A stretch of 64,000 nucleotides of DNA from Comamonadaceae bacterium (GTDB lineage Bacteria; Pseudomonadota; Gammaproteobacteria; Burkholderiales; Burkholderiaceae_C): positions 1 to 64,000 of the forward strand of contig CANJPU010000017.1 in assembly GCA_947476285.1 (NCBI GenBank), given 5' to 3'. The position numbers and the translations under genes are program-made. Every line of letters begins with the position of its first letter. Within the stretch, counting starts at the first letter, position 1. Positions 27,750-35,712 of this stretch are shown in pieces. Under the pieces are notes generated by a model. That model searched no databases. It was not told the DNA's origin and saw only the letters and a program-made list of their open reading frames with translations.

Positions 27750-28464
27750 GCAGCCAGACGGATCATTTCCATTTGGGCCTGCAACTTTTCTTCATCGGTG
27801 CTCGCCAGTGCCATTAGCACTGAAGGCACATGTCCGTGTATGAGGGAAATGGGGTCTGCGTTGCCTTCCTGGGCCTCTTTTATTAGAACCGAGAAACCGA
27901 ACCGTCTATAGAGACGACTGAGCAAAGGCGTGCATGCAGCGAAAAGGTTTTCGATGCTGGTTGTGCGAACAAGATGCAGTAGTGTCAGGTAAAGGCAACG
28001 TTTGAGGGCATCAGGCCCGCTGCGATATTCGGGTGCCAAGGCCAAGCGCCCGACCTCCCAACTGGCATCGTAAAAGCGAGCTGGGACAAGTGGTTTGTCC
28101 GCAAGCAAGGTCTCGCACGGTGCTAATCCACGGTCCATTGGAATGAGACGAATTGTCCCGATGAATACCCCCCGCAGCACGAAAGCACCGACAAATCCAT
28201 TTTCGTCTCTTTTTTTTCGCGGGCCAGGAATTGGGGGTCCGCCCGGACCCCGGCTGGCAGCCGAATCTCTTCACGCAGGTGGGCCACACGGGAAATATCC
28301 GCCAGGCCTTGCAGGTGGCAAAACCCCAACTCGCTGACAGGAACATCGATGCGCCCTGGGCGGACGTCGGCCACAGGTTCAGCAAAGTGCGGAAGTTGAA
28401 CCGGCACTTCATAAAGCGCCGGCCTCTGGCCATGAAACGATGGCGATGCCCAATGGGTGTCCAT
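27746..28464 (-). pseudogene. LuxI/FeeM-like acyltransferase (putative signal synthase), split by a frameshift
   Basis: Two frames together encode one GNAT-like acyltransferase of about 239 aa. Frame one runs from ATG 28464, with GGAGG 9 nt upstream, through LADISRVAHLREEIRLPAGV to FLAREKK. At a run of eight A (plus-strand T at 28210-28217) the homology moves to the -1 frame: RDENGFVGAFVLRGVFIG, TIRLIPMDRGLAPCE, WEVGRLALAPEYR and LYRRFGFSVLI, ending at 27746. This motif order (RxIP, then WEVGRLAL, then RFGF) resembles autoinducer synthases and N-acyl amino acid synthases. Restoring one A would give a continuous gene. It could be a real null mutation, a sequencing error, or slippage at A-AAA-AAA. 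The stop overlaps the sensor-kinase start (ATGA), so the two were selected as a pair. The substrate is unknown. Confidence 0.72.
28210..28217 (-). other. A8 homopolymer at the acyltransferase frameshift
   Basis: Read on the minus strand, the run is in frame as GAA AAA AAA GAG. A -1 shift gives AGA GAC GAA AAT, which continues into the conserved acyltransferase C-terminus. The run is an A-AAA-AAA heptamer followed by G, usable for ribosomal or transcriptional slippage, and is also a common place for indel errors. Confidence 0.8.
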
Positions 28465-28520
28465 TTTTATTTACCTCCCTTGTGGCCGTCATCCGGCAAG
28501 ACCGACGCGGCCACCGCTAA

Positions 28521-28548
28521 TTATCACCAAATTACATGGCAACGCAAC
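28521..28548 (-). promoter_or_regulatory. candidate sigma-70-like promoter of the signalling operon
   Basis: On the minus strand TTGCGT (28548-28543), a 16-nt spacer and GATAAT (28526-28521) lie about 57 nt upstream of the acyltransferase ATG. The -10 is 5/6 to consensus, the -35 only 3/6. The local AT-richness stands out in this GC-rich region. Confidence 0.4.
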
Positions 28549-28569
28549 TGTGAAGCGGGGTGCCGATAA

Positions 28570-28584
28570 CGCGACCTGGTCGCG
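28570..28584. promoter_or_regulatory. 15-bp palindrome, possible operator
   Basis: CGCGACC-T-GGTCGCG is a perfect 7-bp-arm palindrome about 22 bp upstream of the candidate -35 of the acyltransferase operon. The position suits an activator site. It is not a clear match to a lux box. Confidence 0.4.
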
Positions 28585-28639
28585 CAGTGGGCACACCGTA
28601 GGCGGTGGCCCGCTTTCCCAGGTGTTGACCGAACCCAGA

Positions 28640-29704
28640 TCAGGCGCTCGATCGTTGCGCCGCCGCATACGCTGTCATCTCCCGCTGCATGTGTGTAGCG
28701 CAATGTCTGAGATGCGCGACCCAATCGGCCTGGTCAGGCCAGGCCCCGCGCTTTCGCATCTGCTCGTGGATCCCGCTGGCGAGCTGGTGCAGGCCCCGGC
28801 CGCCAGCCTCGCCGCTCATACCCGAAATCGCGTGCAGTGTATCGAGACAGGCGTGGAAATCGCCCGCGCGGGCAGATCGTTCGAGCTTGTCGGTCCAGCG
28901 CATCAGTTCAGGCAAATGCACGGTCACCAGTTCGTCGAGCATGCCGATTGAGCGGCAAACCTCCAGGCGCTGAAAGTCGATATCACCTGACGTGGGCCAG
29001 GGTTGCGCCAATGAGCGTGCGTCGACGCTGCGCCTACTCAGTGCCTCTTGGGGCGCCACGGCTTGCCTCGCGTCACCATCGGCGAGGCAACGCCCCAGCC
29101 TTGCATACAGCACATGGGCATCGACTGGTTTGGTGATGAAGTCATTCATGCCCGCGCTGGCTGCCTGCTTGAGGATGCCGGTGCCCACGGGGCTGATGAC
29201 GAAGGGGCTCAGAGTCTGCAGGGCGACGGTGTCTTCGAAGGCGACTCTGGATTGGGCTTGCGCGGCTAGGTTGGTGAGGGTGGGGGAGAGGGTGACTTTG
29301 CAGGTGAGGGATTGGAATGTCGCACCCGACGCCAGGGCTTGCAGACTCGCGTGGAAAGCCGATCGAGTTGCTGCATCGTCCGCTACGTCATCGGTCCGCC
29401 GTTTGATTGAAGAGGCCGATTTCTTGAGGTTGGGGCTTCCTGAAACAAGCTCGACTACTTCAAATGAGTAGAAATAATCGGGACCCAGGCGCCCTTTATC
29501 CAACGGCAGTCCCCGGTACTGCGGAAACACCTCCCCATCCGCCCCAAAGTTTTCCTTCCCCAGCCTCACCGTCTCGTAGACATGCACCCCACCATCGATC
29601 GCACACAGCCGATCGACTTCGCGGTCGAGTTTGGTTTTGGCGCGCTCGCAGCCGGCCAAGCCGACCAAGATCAAAATCGTGAGACTCAATGTGATGAAAC
29701 GCAT
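28640..29704 (-). pseudogene. chimera: lipoprotein N-terminus fused to receiver tail plus HPt of a sensor kinase
   Basis: One open frame of 354 aa that joins two unrelated genes. Residues 1-175 are a lipoprotein: signal TLSLTILILVGLAGC with lipobox Cys 19, then LDREVDRLCAIDGGVHVYET and FGADGEVFPQYRGLP. From about residue 176 the sequence is the end of a receiver domain (ILKQAASAGMNDFITKPVDA), without its phospho-Asp, followed by an HPt domain (CLDTLHAISGMSGEAGGRGL) related to the tail of the sensor kinase at 25224-27749. The start has AAGGAG about 8 nt upstream. A lipoprotein signal would place the HPt outside the cytoplasm, so the fusion is most likely a rearrangement product. Whether any function remains is unknown. 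Confidence 0.75.
29096..29177. repeat. 82-bp perfect direct repeat, copy 2 (in lipoprotein-HPt chimera)
   Basis: Identical to 25662-25743. Its right edge (29177) is exactly where the open frame switches from kinase-derived to lipoprotein sequence, so it marks the recombination joint. Confidence 0.92.
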
Positions 29705-29766
29705 GGGATGCTCCTTGAGCGGCGCGCTTGGGGGCGCTTGGCCAGGCTGGTTGTAAAATGAACACC

Positions 29767-29817
29767 AATGACGTCATTATCGATGCAAATATCAAACTAT
29801 TGCAAACAAGAGTTTGC
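29767..29817. promoter_or_regulatory. AT-rich intergenic region with two inverted repeats
   Basis: Between the divergent chimera gene and the rhomboid gene, AATGACGTCATT (29767-29778) is a perfect 12-bp palindrome and GCAAAC-AAGA-GTTTGC (29802-29817) is a 6-bp-stem hairpin. Both are plausible regulator sites in a divergent promoter region; no factor can be named. Confidence 0.4.
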
Positions 29818-29865
29818 TAATGACCTCTTCTTGAGCCGCGCCAACGCCAGTTGCGAGACCGACGA

Positions 29866-30459
29866 ATGCAAAACCTGACAAACGCCTTGCTCAGCGTGAT
29901 CGACAGCGCCATCGACAGCCCGCCTCTGCTGGGTGCGATGCTGTTGTTGCTGTGGAGCGTGCATGCGATCAATGCGTTGCTGGCCTATCGGCTGAACGTG
30001 TTTGGCATTTATCCGCGGCGCTCAGTTGGGCTGCGGGGCATTTTGTTTTCGCCGTTTCTTCACGGCAGCGCCGGCCACTTGTTCTTCAATTGCATTCCGC
30101 TGGTGGTGCTGGCCACCTTGATCCTGGTGAACGGCCAGGCCTTCTTCTTTCAGGTGACGGCGATGATCGCCGTGCTAAGTGGCGTGTTGACCTGGTTACT
30201 GGGCCGAAGGGCCTTTCATGTGGGCGCCAGTTCAGTGATCATGGGGTACTGGAGTTTTCTGCTGGTCGATGCGGTGCTGCAGCGTTCTGCGCTGTCAATC
30301 GTGCTGGCGGCCTTGTGCCTCTACTACTTCGCGGGCATGTACACCAACATCTTTCCCAGGGAAGAGAAGACCTCCTGGGAAGGGCATTTGTTCGGCCTCT
30401 TGTCTGGCGTCGCGGTGAGCTATGTGCTGGTCCGCGGCTGGGTGCCGGCCCTTGGGTGA
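29866..30459 (+). CDS. rhomboid-family intramembrane serine protease
   Basis: Inner-membrane protein of 197 aa with about six hydrophobic helices. Rhomboid features are all visible: [14 protein letters not shown] (His and Asn of helix 2, residues about 67-80), the nucleophile motif in [15 protein letters not shown] (GxS, Ser near 122) and the catalytic His in [17 protein letters not shown] near 175. The Ser-His dyad is therefore intact. I chose the ATG at 29866 because it begins a natural amphipathic N-terminus ([13 protein letters not shown]). It lies 67 nt upstream of selO on the same strand. The substrate is unknown. Confidence 0.85.
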   Translation: MQNLTNALLSVIDSAIDSPPLLGAMLLLLWSVHAINALLAYRLNVFGIYPRRSVGLRGILFSPFLHGSAGHLFFNCIPLVVLATLILVNGQAFFFQVTAMIAVLSGVLTWLLGRRAFHVGASSVIMGYWSFLLVDAVLQRSALSIVLAALCLYYFAGMYTNIFPREEKTSWEGHLFGLLSGVAVSYVLVRGWVPALG

Positions 30460-30526
30460 AGGCATGCGCCTTCGGGCAATGCCCCTGTTGGATACGGGCC
30501 CAGGCCGTGCCCCTGACAATCGGCCC

Positions 30527-32014
30527 ATGGATCAAGCCGTCGCCACCCCCACTGAACAATTAGACCTAGGCCTTGCCCTGCCCTGGCAAAACAGCTTCGC
30601 CAGCCTCGGCCCGGCCTTCTACACCGAGCTCATGCCCAGCCCCCTGCCCTCCCCCTATGTGGTGGGTGTGAATGACGCACTGGCGCGCGAGCTGGGCCTG
30701 GCCCCCGATGCGCTCAGATCGCAGGCAGGCGTTGAGGCCTTCACAGGCAACCAGCCGATCGCCGGGTCGCAGCCGCTGGCCAGTGTCTACAGCGGCCACC
30801 AGTTCGGTGTGTGGGCCGGCCAGTTGGGCGATGGGCGGGCCATCCTGCTGGGTGAGGCGCACACGGCCGCCGGGCCGCGCGAGATTCAGCTCAAGGGCAG
30901 CGGGCGCACGCCCTACTCGCGCATGGGCGATGGGCGCGCGGTGCTGCGATCGAGCATTCGCGAGTATCTGTGCTCCGAGGCGATGTGGGGCCTGGGCATT
31001 CCCACCACCCGCGCGCTGATGGTCACCGGCTCTGACGCACCGGTGCGGCGCGAAGAGATGGAAACCTCCGCCGTGGTGACGCGGGTGGCGCCCAGCTTCA
31101 TGCGCTTTGGTCACTTTGAACATTTCAGTGCCCGCAATCAATTGGACGAGTTACGCACCTTGGCCGACTATGTGCTTGACAGGTTTTACCCGCAGTGCCG
31201 CAGCACCGACAAGTTCGCCGGCAACGCCTACGCTGCGCTGCTGGAGCAGGTCAGCGAGCGCACCGCCGCGATGGTGGCGCAGTGGCAGGCGGTGGGCTTT
31301 TGCCATGGGGTGATGAACACCGACAACATGAGCATTCTGGGCCTGACCATCGACTATGGCCCCTTTCAGTTTCTCGATGCGTTTGACCCCGGCCACATTT
31401 GCAACCACAGCGATGACCAAGGCCGCTATGCCTACAACAAGCAGCCCAACATCGCTTACTGGAATCTCTTCTGCCTGGGCCAGGCGCTGCTGCCTTTGAT
31501 TGGCGATCAAGACCTTGCCCTGGCCGCGCTGGAGTCGTACAAGCAACTGTTTCCGCGCGAGTTGGAATTGCGCATGCGCGCCAAGCTGGGCCTGCCAGAC
31601 GCTCAGCCGCAAGACCGCGAGTTGATCGAAGGCATCTTGGCACTGCTGGCCGCCGACAAGGTGGACTACACCATCTTCTGGCGCAGGCTGTCCATGCATG
31701 CGGCGGGCGAGCCCGCGTCTCTGGTGCGCGATCTATTCCTACAGCGCGAGGCCTTCGACGCCTGGTCACTACAATATTCAAAGCGGCTGAGCACAGAATC
31801 GGCGCCGCAGATGCTGCGAACCAATCCAAAATACGTGCTGCGCAACCATCTGGGTGAGTTGGCCATTCGGCAAGCGAAACTAAAGGACCATTCTGGTGTC
31901 GAAGACCTGCTGGCACTGTTGCAAGCTCCGTACGATGAGCACCCGGGCCACAACGACAAGGCCGGGTTTCCGCCTGACTGGGCCACACAAATTGAAATAA
32001 GCTGCTCCTCATGA
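30527..32014 (+). CDS. selO: protein adenylyltransferase SelO (YdiU/UPF0061)
   Basis: Pseudokinase-fold enzyme that transfers AMP from ATP to Ser/Thr/Tyr of target proteins in redox stress. The 495-aa length and motifs fit: [80 protein letters not shown]. The C-terminus ends Cys-Ser-Ser, with Cys at the antepenultimate position where eukaryotic selenoprotein O has selenocysteine. I chose the ATG at 30527 ([11 protein letters not shown]) over upstream starts because the conserved N-terminus follows it. The stop overlaps the msrB start (ATGA), pairing two redox-linked proteins. Confidence 0.95.
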   Translation: MDQAVATPTEQLDLGLALPWQNSFASLGPAFYTELMPSPLPSPYVVGVNDALARELGLAPDALRSQAGVEAFTGNQPIAGSQPLASVYSGHQFGVWAGQLGDGRAILLGEAHTAAGPREIQLKGSGRTPYSRMGDGRAVLRSSIREYLCSEAMWGLGIPTTRALMVTGSDAPVRREEMETSAVVTRVAPSFMRFGHFEHFSARNQLDELRTLADYVLDRFYPQCRSTDKFAGNAYAALLEQVSERTAAMVAQWQAVGFCHGVMNTDNMSILGLTIDYGPFQFLDAFDPGHICNHSDDQGRYAYNKQPNIAYWNLFCLGQALLPLIGDQDLALAALESYKQLFPRELELRMRAKLGLPDAQPQDRELIEGILALLAADKVDYTIFWRRLSMHAAGEPASLVRDLFLQREAFDAWSLQYSKRLSTESAPQMLRTNPKYVLRNHLGELAIRQAKLKDHSGVEDLLALLQAPYDEHPGHNDKAGFPPDWATQIEISCSS

Positions 32015-32430
32015 CATTCAAGATTCAGAAAACCGATACGCAGTGGAAAGAAGTGCTGGCGCAAAAAGGCGCTGAGCGCGGCGCCTTCGATGTCACTCGC
32101 CATGCATCCACCGAGCGGCCCTTCACAGGCAAGTACGAAGCGGTATGGGCAGACGGCAGCTACCACTGCATCTGCTGCGGCGCCAAGCTGTTCGATTCCT
32201 CAACCAAATTTGATGCCGGCTGCGGATGGCCGAGCTTTTCATTGGCGGTGCCAGGCGCCATCAAGGACATCAGCGACATGAGCCACGGCATGCTGCGCAC
32301 CGAGACCGTCTGCGCCGATTGCGGCGCCCACCTGGGCCATGTGTTTCCTGATGGGCCTACCCCCACTGGCCTGCGCTATTGCATGAACTCAGCCTCGCTG
32401 GATTTTCAGCCTGGCAAACAAGACAAGTAG
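32011..32430 (+). CDS. msrB: peptide-methionine (R)-S-oxide reductase MsrB
   Basis: Reduces methionine-R-sulfoxide in proteins, 139 aa. Two CxxC zinc pairs are present ([12 protein letters not shown] and [15 protein letters not shown]), with the fold motif [10 protein letters not shown] and the catalytic Cys in [13 protein letters not shown]. No signal peptide, so it is cytosolic. Its start codon overlaps the SelO stop by ATGA, indicating translational coupling; both proteins act in oxidative stress protection. Confidence 0.96.
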   Translation: MTFKIQKTDTQWKEVLAQKGAERGAFDVTRHASTERPFTGKYEAVWADGSYHCICCGAKLFDSSTKFDAGCGWPSFSLAVPGAIKDISDMSHGMLRTETVCADCGAHLGHVFPDGPTPTGLRYCMNSASLDFQPGKQDK

Positions 32431-32439
32431 GCTGCATTC

Positions 32440-32985
32440 ATGAAGTTGCTGATTGATTTCTTTCCCATCATTTTGTTCTTCGTGGCCTTCAAACTGGCCG
32501 GCATCTACGTGGCCACTGGCATTGCCATTGTGGCCACCATTGCCCAGATAGCATGGCTGCGCCACAGCACCGGCAAGATCGAGCCGATGCAGTGGGTGAG
32601 CCTGGGCGTAATCGTGCTGTTTGGCGGTGCCACCATCGTGGCGCAAAACGAAACCTTCATCAAATGGAAGCCCACTGTGCTGTACTGGCTGATGGGCGCG
32701 AGCTTGATGGCTGGCCTTTTGTTCAAGAAGAACCTGCTCAAATCGCTCATGGGTTCTCAGATTGATTTGCCCGAAGCCGCCTGGCGCGTCACCAACTGGA
32801 GTTGGATCGTCTTCTTCGCCATCATGGGTGTGCTCAATCTGTGGGTGGCCTTCACTTTTGATACCGACACCTGGGTCAACTTCAAACTCTTCGGCGGCCT
32901 GGGCCTGATGGTGGTCTTCGTCATCGGTCAGGCGCTGTACCTGGGCCGCTACATGAAGACGGACGAAGCACCCAAGCAGCCTTGA
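32440..32985 (+). CDS. yciB: inner membrane septation protein YciB (IspZ)
   Basis: Integral membrane protein of 181 aa with five or so helices (LLIDFFPIILFFVAFKLAGI, VSLGVIVLFGGATIVAQN, NWSWIVFFAIMGVLNLWVAF and others). The opening MKLLIDFFPIILFF, the central TFIKWKPTVLYWLMG and the late TDTWVNFKLFGGLGL are diagnostic of YciB, which helps keep cell-envelope integrity and links elongation and division complexes. It starts 9 nt after msrB, in the same operon. Confidence 0.95.
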   Translation: MKLLIDFFPIILFFVAFKLAGIYVATGIAIVATIAQIAWLRHSTGKIEPMQWVSLGVIVLFGGATIVAQNETFIKWKPTVLYWLMGASLMAGLLFKKNLLKSLMGSQIDLPEAAWRVTNWSWIVFFAIMGVLNLWVAFTFDTDTWVNFKLFGGLGLMVVFVIGQALYLGRYMKTDEAPKQP

Positions 32986-33007
32986 TCTGAATCGAAATTA
33001 GCTCGAA

Positions 33008-33304
33008 ATGCCTACCGGAATCACGGCTGACGCCTTGCGTCAGCGCCTCACGGAACGTTTGGCCCCTACTGCTGTCGAAGTCATCGATGAAAGCAGCGCC
33101 CATGCAGGCCATGCCGGGGCCGATGGCAGCGGCTCTGGCACACACTTCCGGGTGCGAATCGGCTCGGCTCTCTTCGCCGGCCTCTCGCCAGTGGCACGCC
33201 ACCGGCTTGTGTATGATGCGCTGCAAGATTTTCTCGACCGTGGCCTGCATGCCTTGGCGATTGAAACCCAGATCACTTCCCAGATTCCTTCCTCTTCCTC
33301 CTGA
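33008..33304 (+). CDS. BolA-family protein
   Basis: Small protein of 98 aa with the BolA fold: HFRVRIGSALFAGLSPVARH followed by LVYDALQDFLDRGLHALAIE. BolA proteins partner monothiol glutaredoxins in Fe-S cluster handling and regulation. The usual loop His is preceded here by a glycine/alanine-rich insert (SSAHAGHAGADGSGSG). It lies 22 nt after yciB and 17 nt before the PPIase gene, likely the same transcript. Confidence 0.9.
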   Translation: MPTGITADALRQRLTERLAPTAVEVIDESSAHAGHAGADGSGSGTHFRVRIGSALFAGLSPVARHRLVYDALQDFLDRGLHALAIETQITSQIPSSSS

Positions 33305-33321
33305 CATCCAAGGCAATTCCC

Positions 33322-34101
33322 ATGAAGACATTCATCCTGTCCGCCGCGGCAGCCGCCGTACTCGCCCTGAGCGTGCCCGCCCTTGCGCAGAACGTCGCCA
33401 TCGTTAATGGCAAGCCCGTGCCAAGCTCACGCGTGGAGGCATTGAAGCTGCAGTTGGCCAAGAGCGGCCGCCCTGTGGGCGCCGAAATGGACGGCCAATT
33501 AAAGGACGAAATCATCGCCCGCGAAATCTTCATGCAAGAGGCGCAAAAACGCGGCCTGGACGCCACCGATGATTTCAAGGCGCAAATGGAACTCGCCCGC
33601 CAGACCCTCTTGATTCGTGAGCTGTTCGCCGACTACCAAAAGTCCAGCCCAGTCACTGATGCCGACATCAAGGCCGAGTACGACAAGTTTGCCTCGGCCA
33701 ACGCCGGCAAGGAATTCAAGGCCCGCCACATCCTGGTGGAAAAAGAAGACCAGGCCAAGGCCATCATCGCTTCGCTCAAGAAGGGCGGCAAGTTCGATGC
33801 GATCGCCAAGAAAGAGTCCAAGGACCCGGGTTCAGGTGCCAATGGCGGCGATCTCGATTGGGCAAATGCCAACAACTATGTGCCCGAGTTCTCCGGCGCA
33901 CTGACCAAGCTGAAAAAGGGCCAGACCACCGACGCACCGGTCAAGACCCAGTTTGGCTGGCATGTGATCCGCCTGGAAGACACGCGCGACGCGCAGTTGC
34001 CCCCGTTTGATTCAGTCAAGCCGCAGATCGCCCAGCAGTTGCAGCAGCAAAAACTGGGCAAGTTCCAGGAAGACCTGCGCGGCAAAGCGAAGATCGAGTA
34101 A
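33322..34101 (+). CDS. periplasmic parvulin-type peptidyl-prolyl isomerase
   Basis: Periplasmic folding catalyst of 259 aa. It has a Sec signal peptide (ILSAAAAAVLALSVPALAQ), a SurA-like N-terminal helical region (about 20-125), then a parvulin domain at about 130-230: FKARHILVEKEDQAKAIIAS, FDAIAKKESKDPGSGANGGD, LDWANANNYVPEFSGAL, and GWHVIRLEDTR. It resembles PpiC/Cbf2-type isomerases. It ends the bolA-containing run, and a GC-rich hairpin follows. Confidence 0.93.
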   Translation: MKTFILSAAAAAVLALSVPALAQNVAIVNGKPVPSSRVEALKLQLAKSGRPVGAEMDGQLKDEIIAREIFMQEAQKRGLDATDDFKAQMELARQTLLIRELFADYQKSSPVTDADIKAEYDKFASANAGKEFKARHILVEKEDQAKAIIASLKKGGKFDAIAKKESKDPGSGANGGDLDWANANNYVPEFSGALTKLKKGQTTDAPVKTQFGWHVIRLEDTRDAQLPPFDSVKPQIAQQLQQQKLGKFQEDLRGKAKIE

Positions 34102-34108
34102 GGCCGAT

Positions 34109-34128
34109 GCGGGGGGTGAGTCCCCCGC
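34109..34128. terminator. GC-rich hairpin between convergent genes
   Basis: GCGGGGG (34109-34115) pairs with CCCCCGC (34122-34128) around a 6-nt loop, between the stops of the PPIase gene and the convergent DUF1624 gene. There is no T-run, but position and stem strength suit a bidirectional terminator. Confidence 0.5.
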
Positions 34129-34136
34129 CCTTCGCG

Positions 34137-34871
34137 TCACCTCCAGCGCGCCACCAGCATCAGCGCGCCCATCAGCACAGGCTGGTGCAGCATGTACCAC
34201 GACAGACTCCAACGGCCGAGCCAGGCCAGCGGCCCGCTTTGGCGTGGCATGCGGCTTGTGACCCATGCACGCCTGTGTCGCAGCAGCAGTTGCCCGCATG
34301 CAAGGCCCCACCACATCGCGCCCAGCCACGGCGTAAGCGGCACATAGTCTTCGGTGATCGGTTTGCGGCTGACTAGGCCCAGCCAGTTCCAAGCCTGAGA
34401 GTTCAAGAAGTCCAGCGCCGGCCACTGCGCGTGCGCCAACTCGGCCAGCGGCTTCAGTGCAAACATGATCGCACCTGCCAACCACAGCCACTGACCCCAC
34501 CTCGCCGAGAACCGCGTCAGGATCAACATCAGCGCAATCCCGTGCAGCACGCCGAAGTAGATATAGGTCTTGGGGAACATCCAGTACGAGCCGGCTGAAA
34601 CCAGCAGTGCACAGGCGGTGACCTGAGCCCAGCGCGTCCAGAAGCGCGGCCAGCTCTGGCCCTGTTCCACCGCCACCGCCTGACCCAGCCCCGCGCAAAA
34701 CAGAAACAGACTGACGATGGCCGTGCGCTGCCAAGTCCACAGTGGATCGTGGTAGAAATCCTGCCTGATGTAACCGAAGTAGTTGAGGTCAAAGCAGAAA
34801 TGAAAGACAGTCATCCACACCACGGCCAAACCGCGCAGTGTGTCGATGCTGTCAAGACGTGAGCGGGTCAT
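34137..34871 (-). CDS. DUF1624 / heparan-alpha-glucosaminide N-acetyltransferase-like membrane protein
   Basis: Polytopic membrane protein of 244 aa. It starts with SRLDSIDTLRGLAVVWMTVF and HFCFDLNYFGYIRQDFYHDP, diagnostic for DUF1624, the bacterial relatives of acyltransferase-3/HGSNAT proteins. Later SLFLFCAGLGQAVAVEQGQS, YFGVLHGIALMLILTRFSAR and a closing LSWYMLHQPVLMGALMLVAR fit. I chose the ATG at 34871 because the family starts at this point. It overlaps the upstream DUF2189 gene by 20 nt. The substrate is unknown. Confidence 0.85.
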   Translation of the reverse strand: MTRSRLDSIDTLRGLAVVWMTVFHFCFDLNYFGYIRQDFYHDPLWTWQRTAIVSLFLFCAGLGQAVAVEQGQSWPRFWTRWAQVTACALLVSAGSYWMFPKTYIYFGVLHGIALMLILTRFSARWGQWLWLAGAIMFALKPLAELAHAQWPALDFLNSQAWNWLGLVSRKPITEDYVPLTPWLGAMWWGLACGQLLLRHRRAWVTSRMPRQSGPLAWLGRWSLSWYMLHQPVLMGALMLVARWR

Positions 34872-35703
34872 GTCCAGACGTGGCTGCGGTGTCGCTTGCT
34901 CGCCAGGCGATGCTGCCCCTGTACGCGTGCCAACTTGCATGCCCCAGCCACGGCCCGACCAGTATCAGGCCCAGCGACCATGGCACCATCAAGGCCGCCA
35001 GCACCAGCAGCACGATCAACATGCCCCACAACAACATGGGGCCGGGCCGGCTGGTCACCACATGGATGCTGGCGATACCTGCCGATATGGCGTCAGTGTT
35101 TCGGTCCAGGATCATCGGGATGGAGACAACGCAGGTGGAAAACACCAAGCCCGCAAACACACCCCCGACAACCAGATACGCCGCGACGAACTGCCAGTTT
35201 TTGGGGTTGAAGACGGCCTGCAAGACGCTGGCCGTGGTGGGCATGCCCGTGTTGAAGAACACCGCAAACACCACCAGTGAAGCCCGGCCCCACAAGAGCT
35301 CAAGCAACAAGAGAACCAACACCAACATCGCCATGCTGCCCATGCGGCGACTCCAACAGGTGAGTGACTCGCCAAAGCTTTGCGGCAAGCCAAGCTCCCG
35401 GCGTCGGCTCGCCTCATACAAGCCCATGGCCAGGAACGGCCCCACCAGAAAGCAGCCCGAGACGAAGGACAGTGTGTACTGCGGCGAGTTGCGAAAGATC
35501 GCACCCAGCATCAGCGCCATCAACCAGAAGCAGATGCCATAGAACAACGCAATGCCGCGAGCCGCCGGTAAATCGGCCCATCCAGCGCGTAGCCATCGGA
35601 AGGGGTCTGACAGGCCCAGCGGTCTGACTTCGCGCACGGGCTTGGCTGCGCCCTGAGAGCCTGGAGCCGATTGATCGACAGAGGATTCAGTGGGCGAATT
35701 CAT
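34852..35703 (-). CDS. DUF2189 membrane protein
   Basis: Membrane protein of 283 aa with about six helices. The N-terminal GLSDPFRWLRAGWADLPAAR and the helices GIALFYGICFWLMALML and FLVGPFLAMGLYEASRRRE match DUF2189, an uncharacterised family of proteobacteria. The C-terminal HASWHAYRGSIAWR is also typical. Its 3' end overlaps the DUF1624 gene, so the two are probably translated together. Function unknown. Confidence 0.85.
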   Translation of the reverse strand: MNSPTESSVDQSAPGSQGAAKPVREVRPLGLSDPFRWLRAGWADLPAARGIALFYGICFWLMALMLGAIFRNSPQYTLSFVSGCFLVGPFLAMGLYEASRRRELGLPQSFGESLTCWSRRMGSMAMLVLVLLLLELLWGRASLVVFAVFFNTGMPTTASVLQAVFNPKNWQFVAAYLVVGGVFAGLVFSTCVVSIPMILDRNTDAISAGIASIHVVTSRPGPMLLWGMLIVLLVLAALMVPWSLGLILVGPWLGHASWHAYRGSIAWRASDTAATSGHDPLTS

Positions 35704-35712
35704 TGCGGCTGG

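Noticed and set aside
28011-28433. Minus-strand 140-aa open frame across the acyltransferase region
   Set aside because: It is the third frame over the same DNA; it is rich in Cys/Trp and has no family-like motifs, while the other two frames give the continuous acyltransferase signal.
29767-29778. AATGACGTCATT as a known regulator site
   Set aside because: It resembles a eukaryotic CRE sequence by coincidence; no bacterial factor can be assigned, so I list it only as a palindrome.
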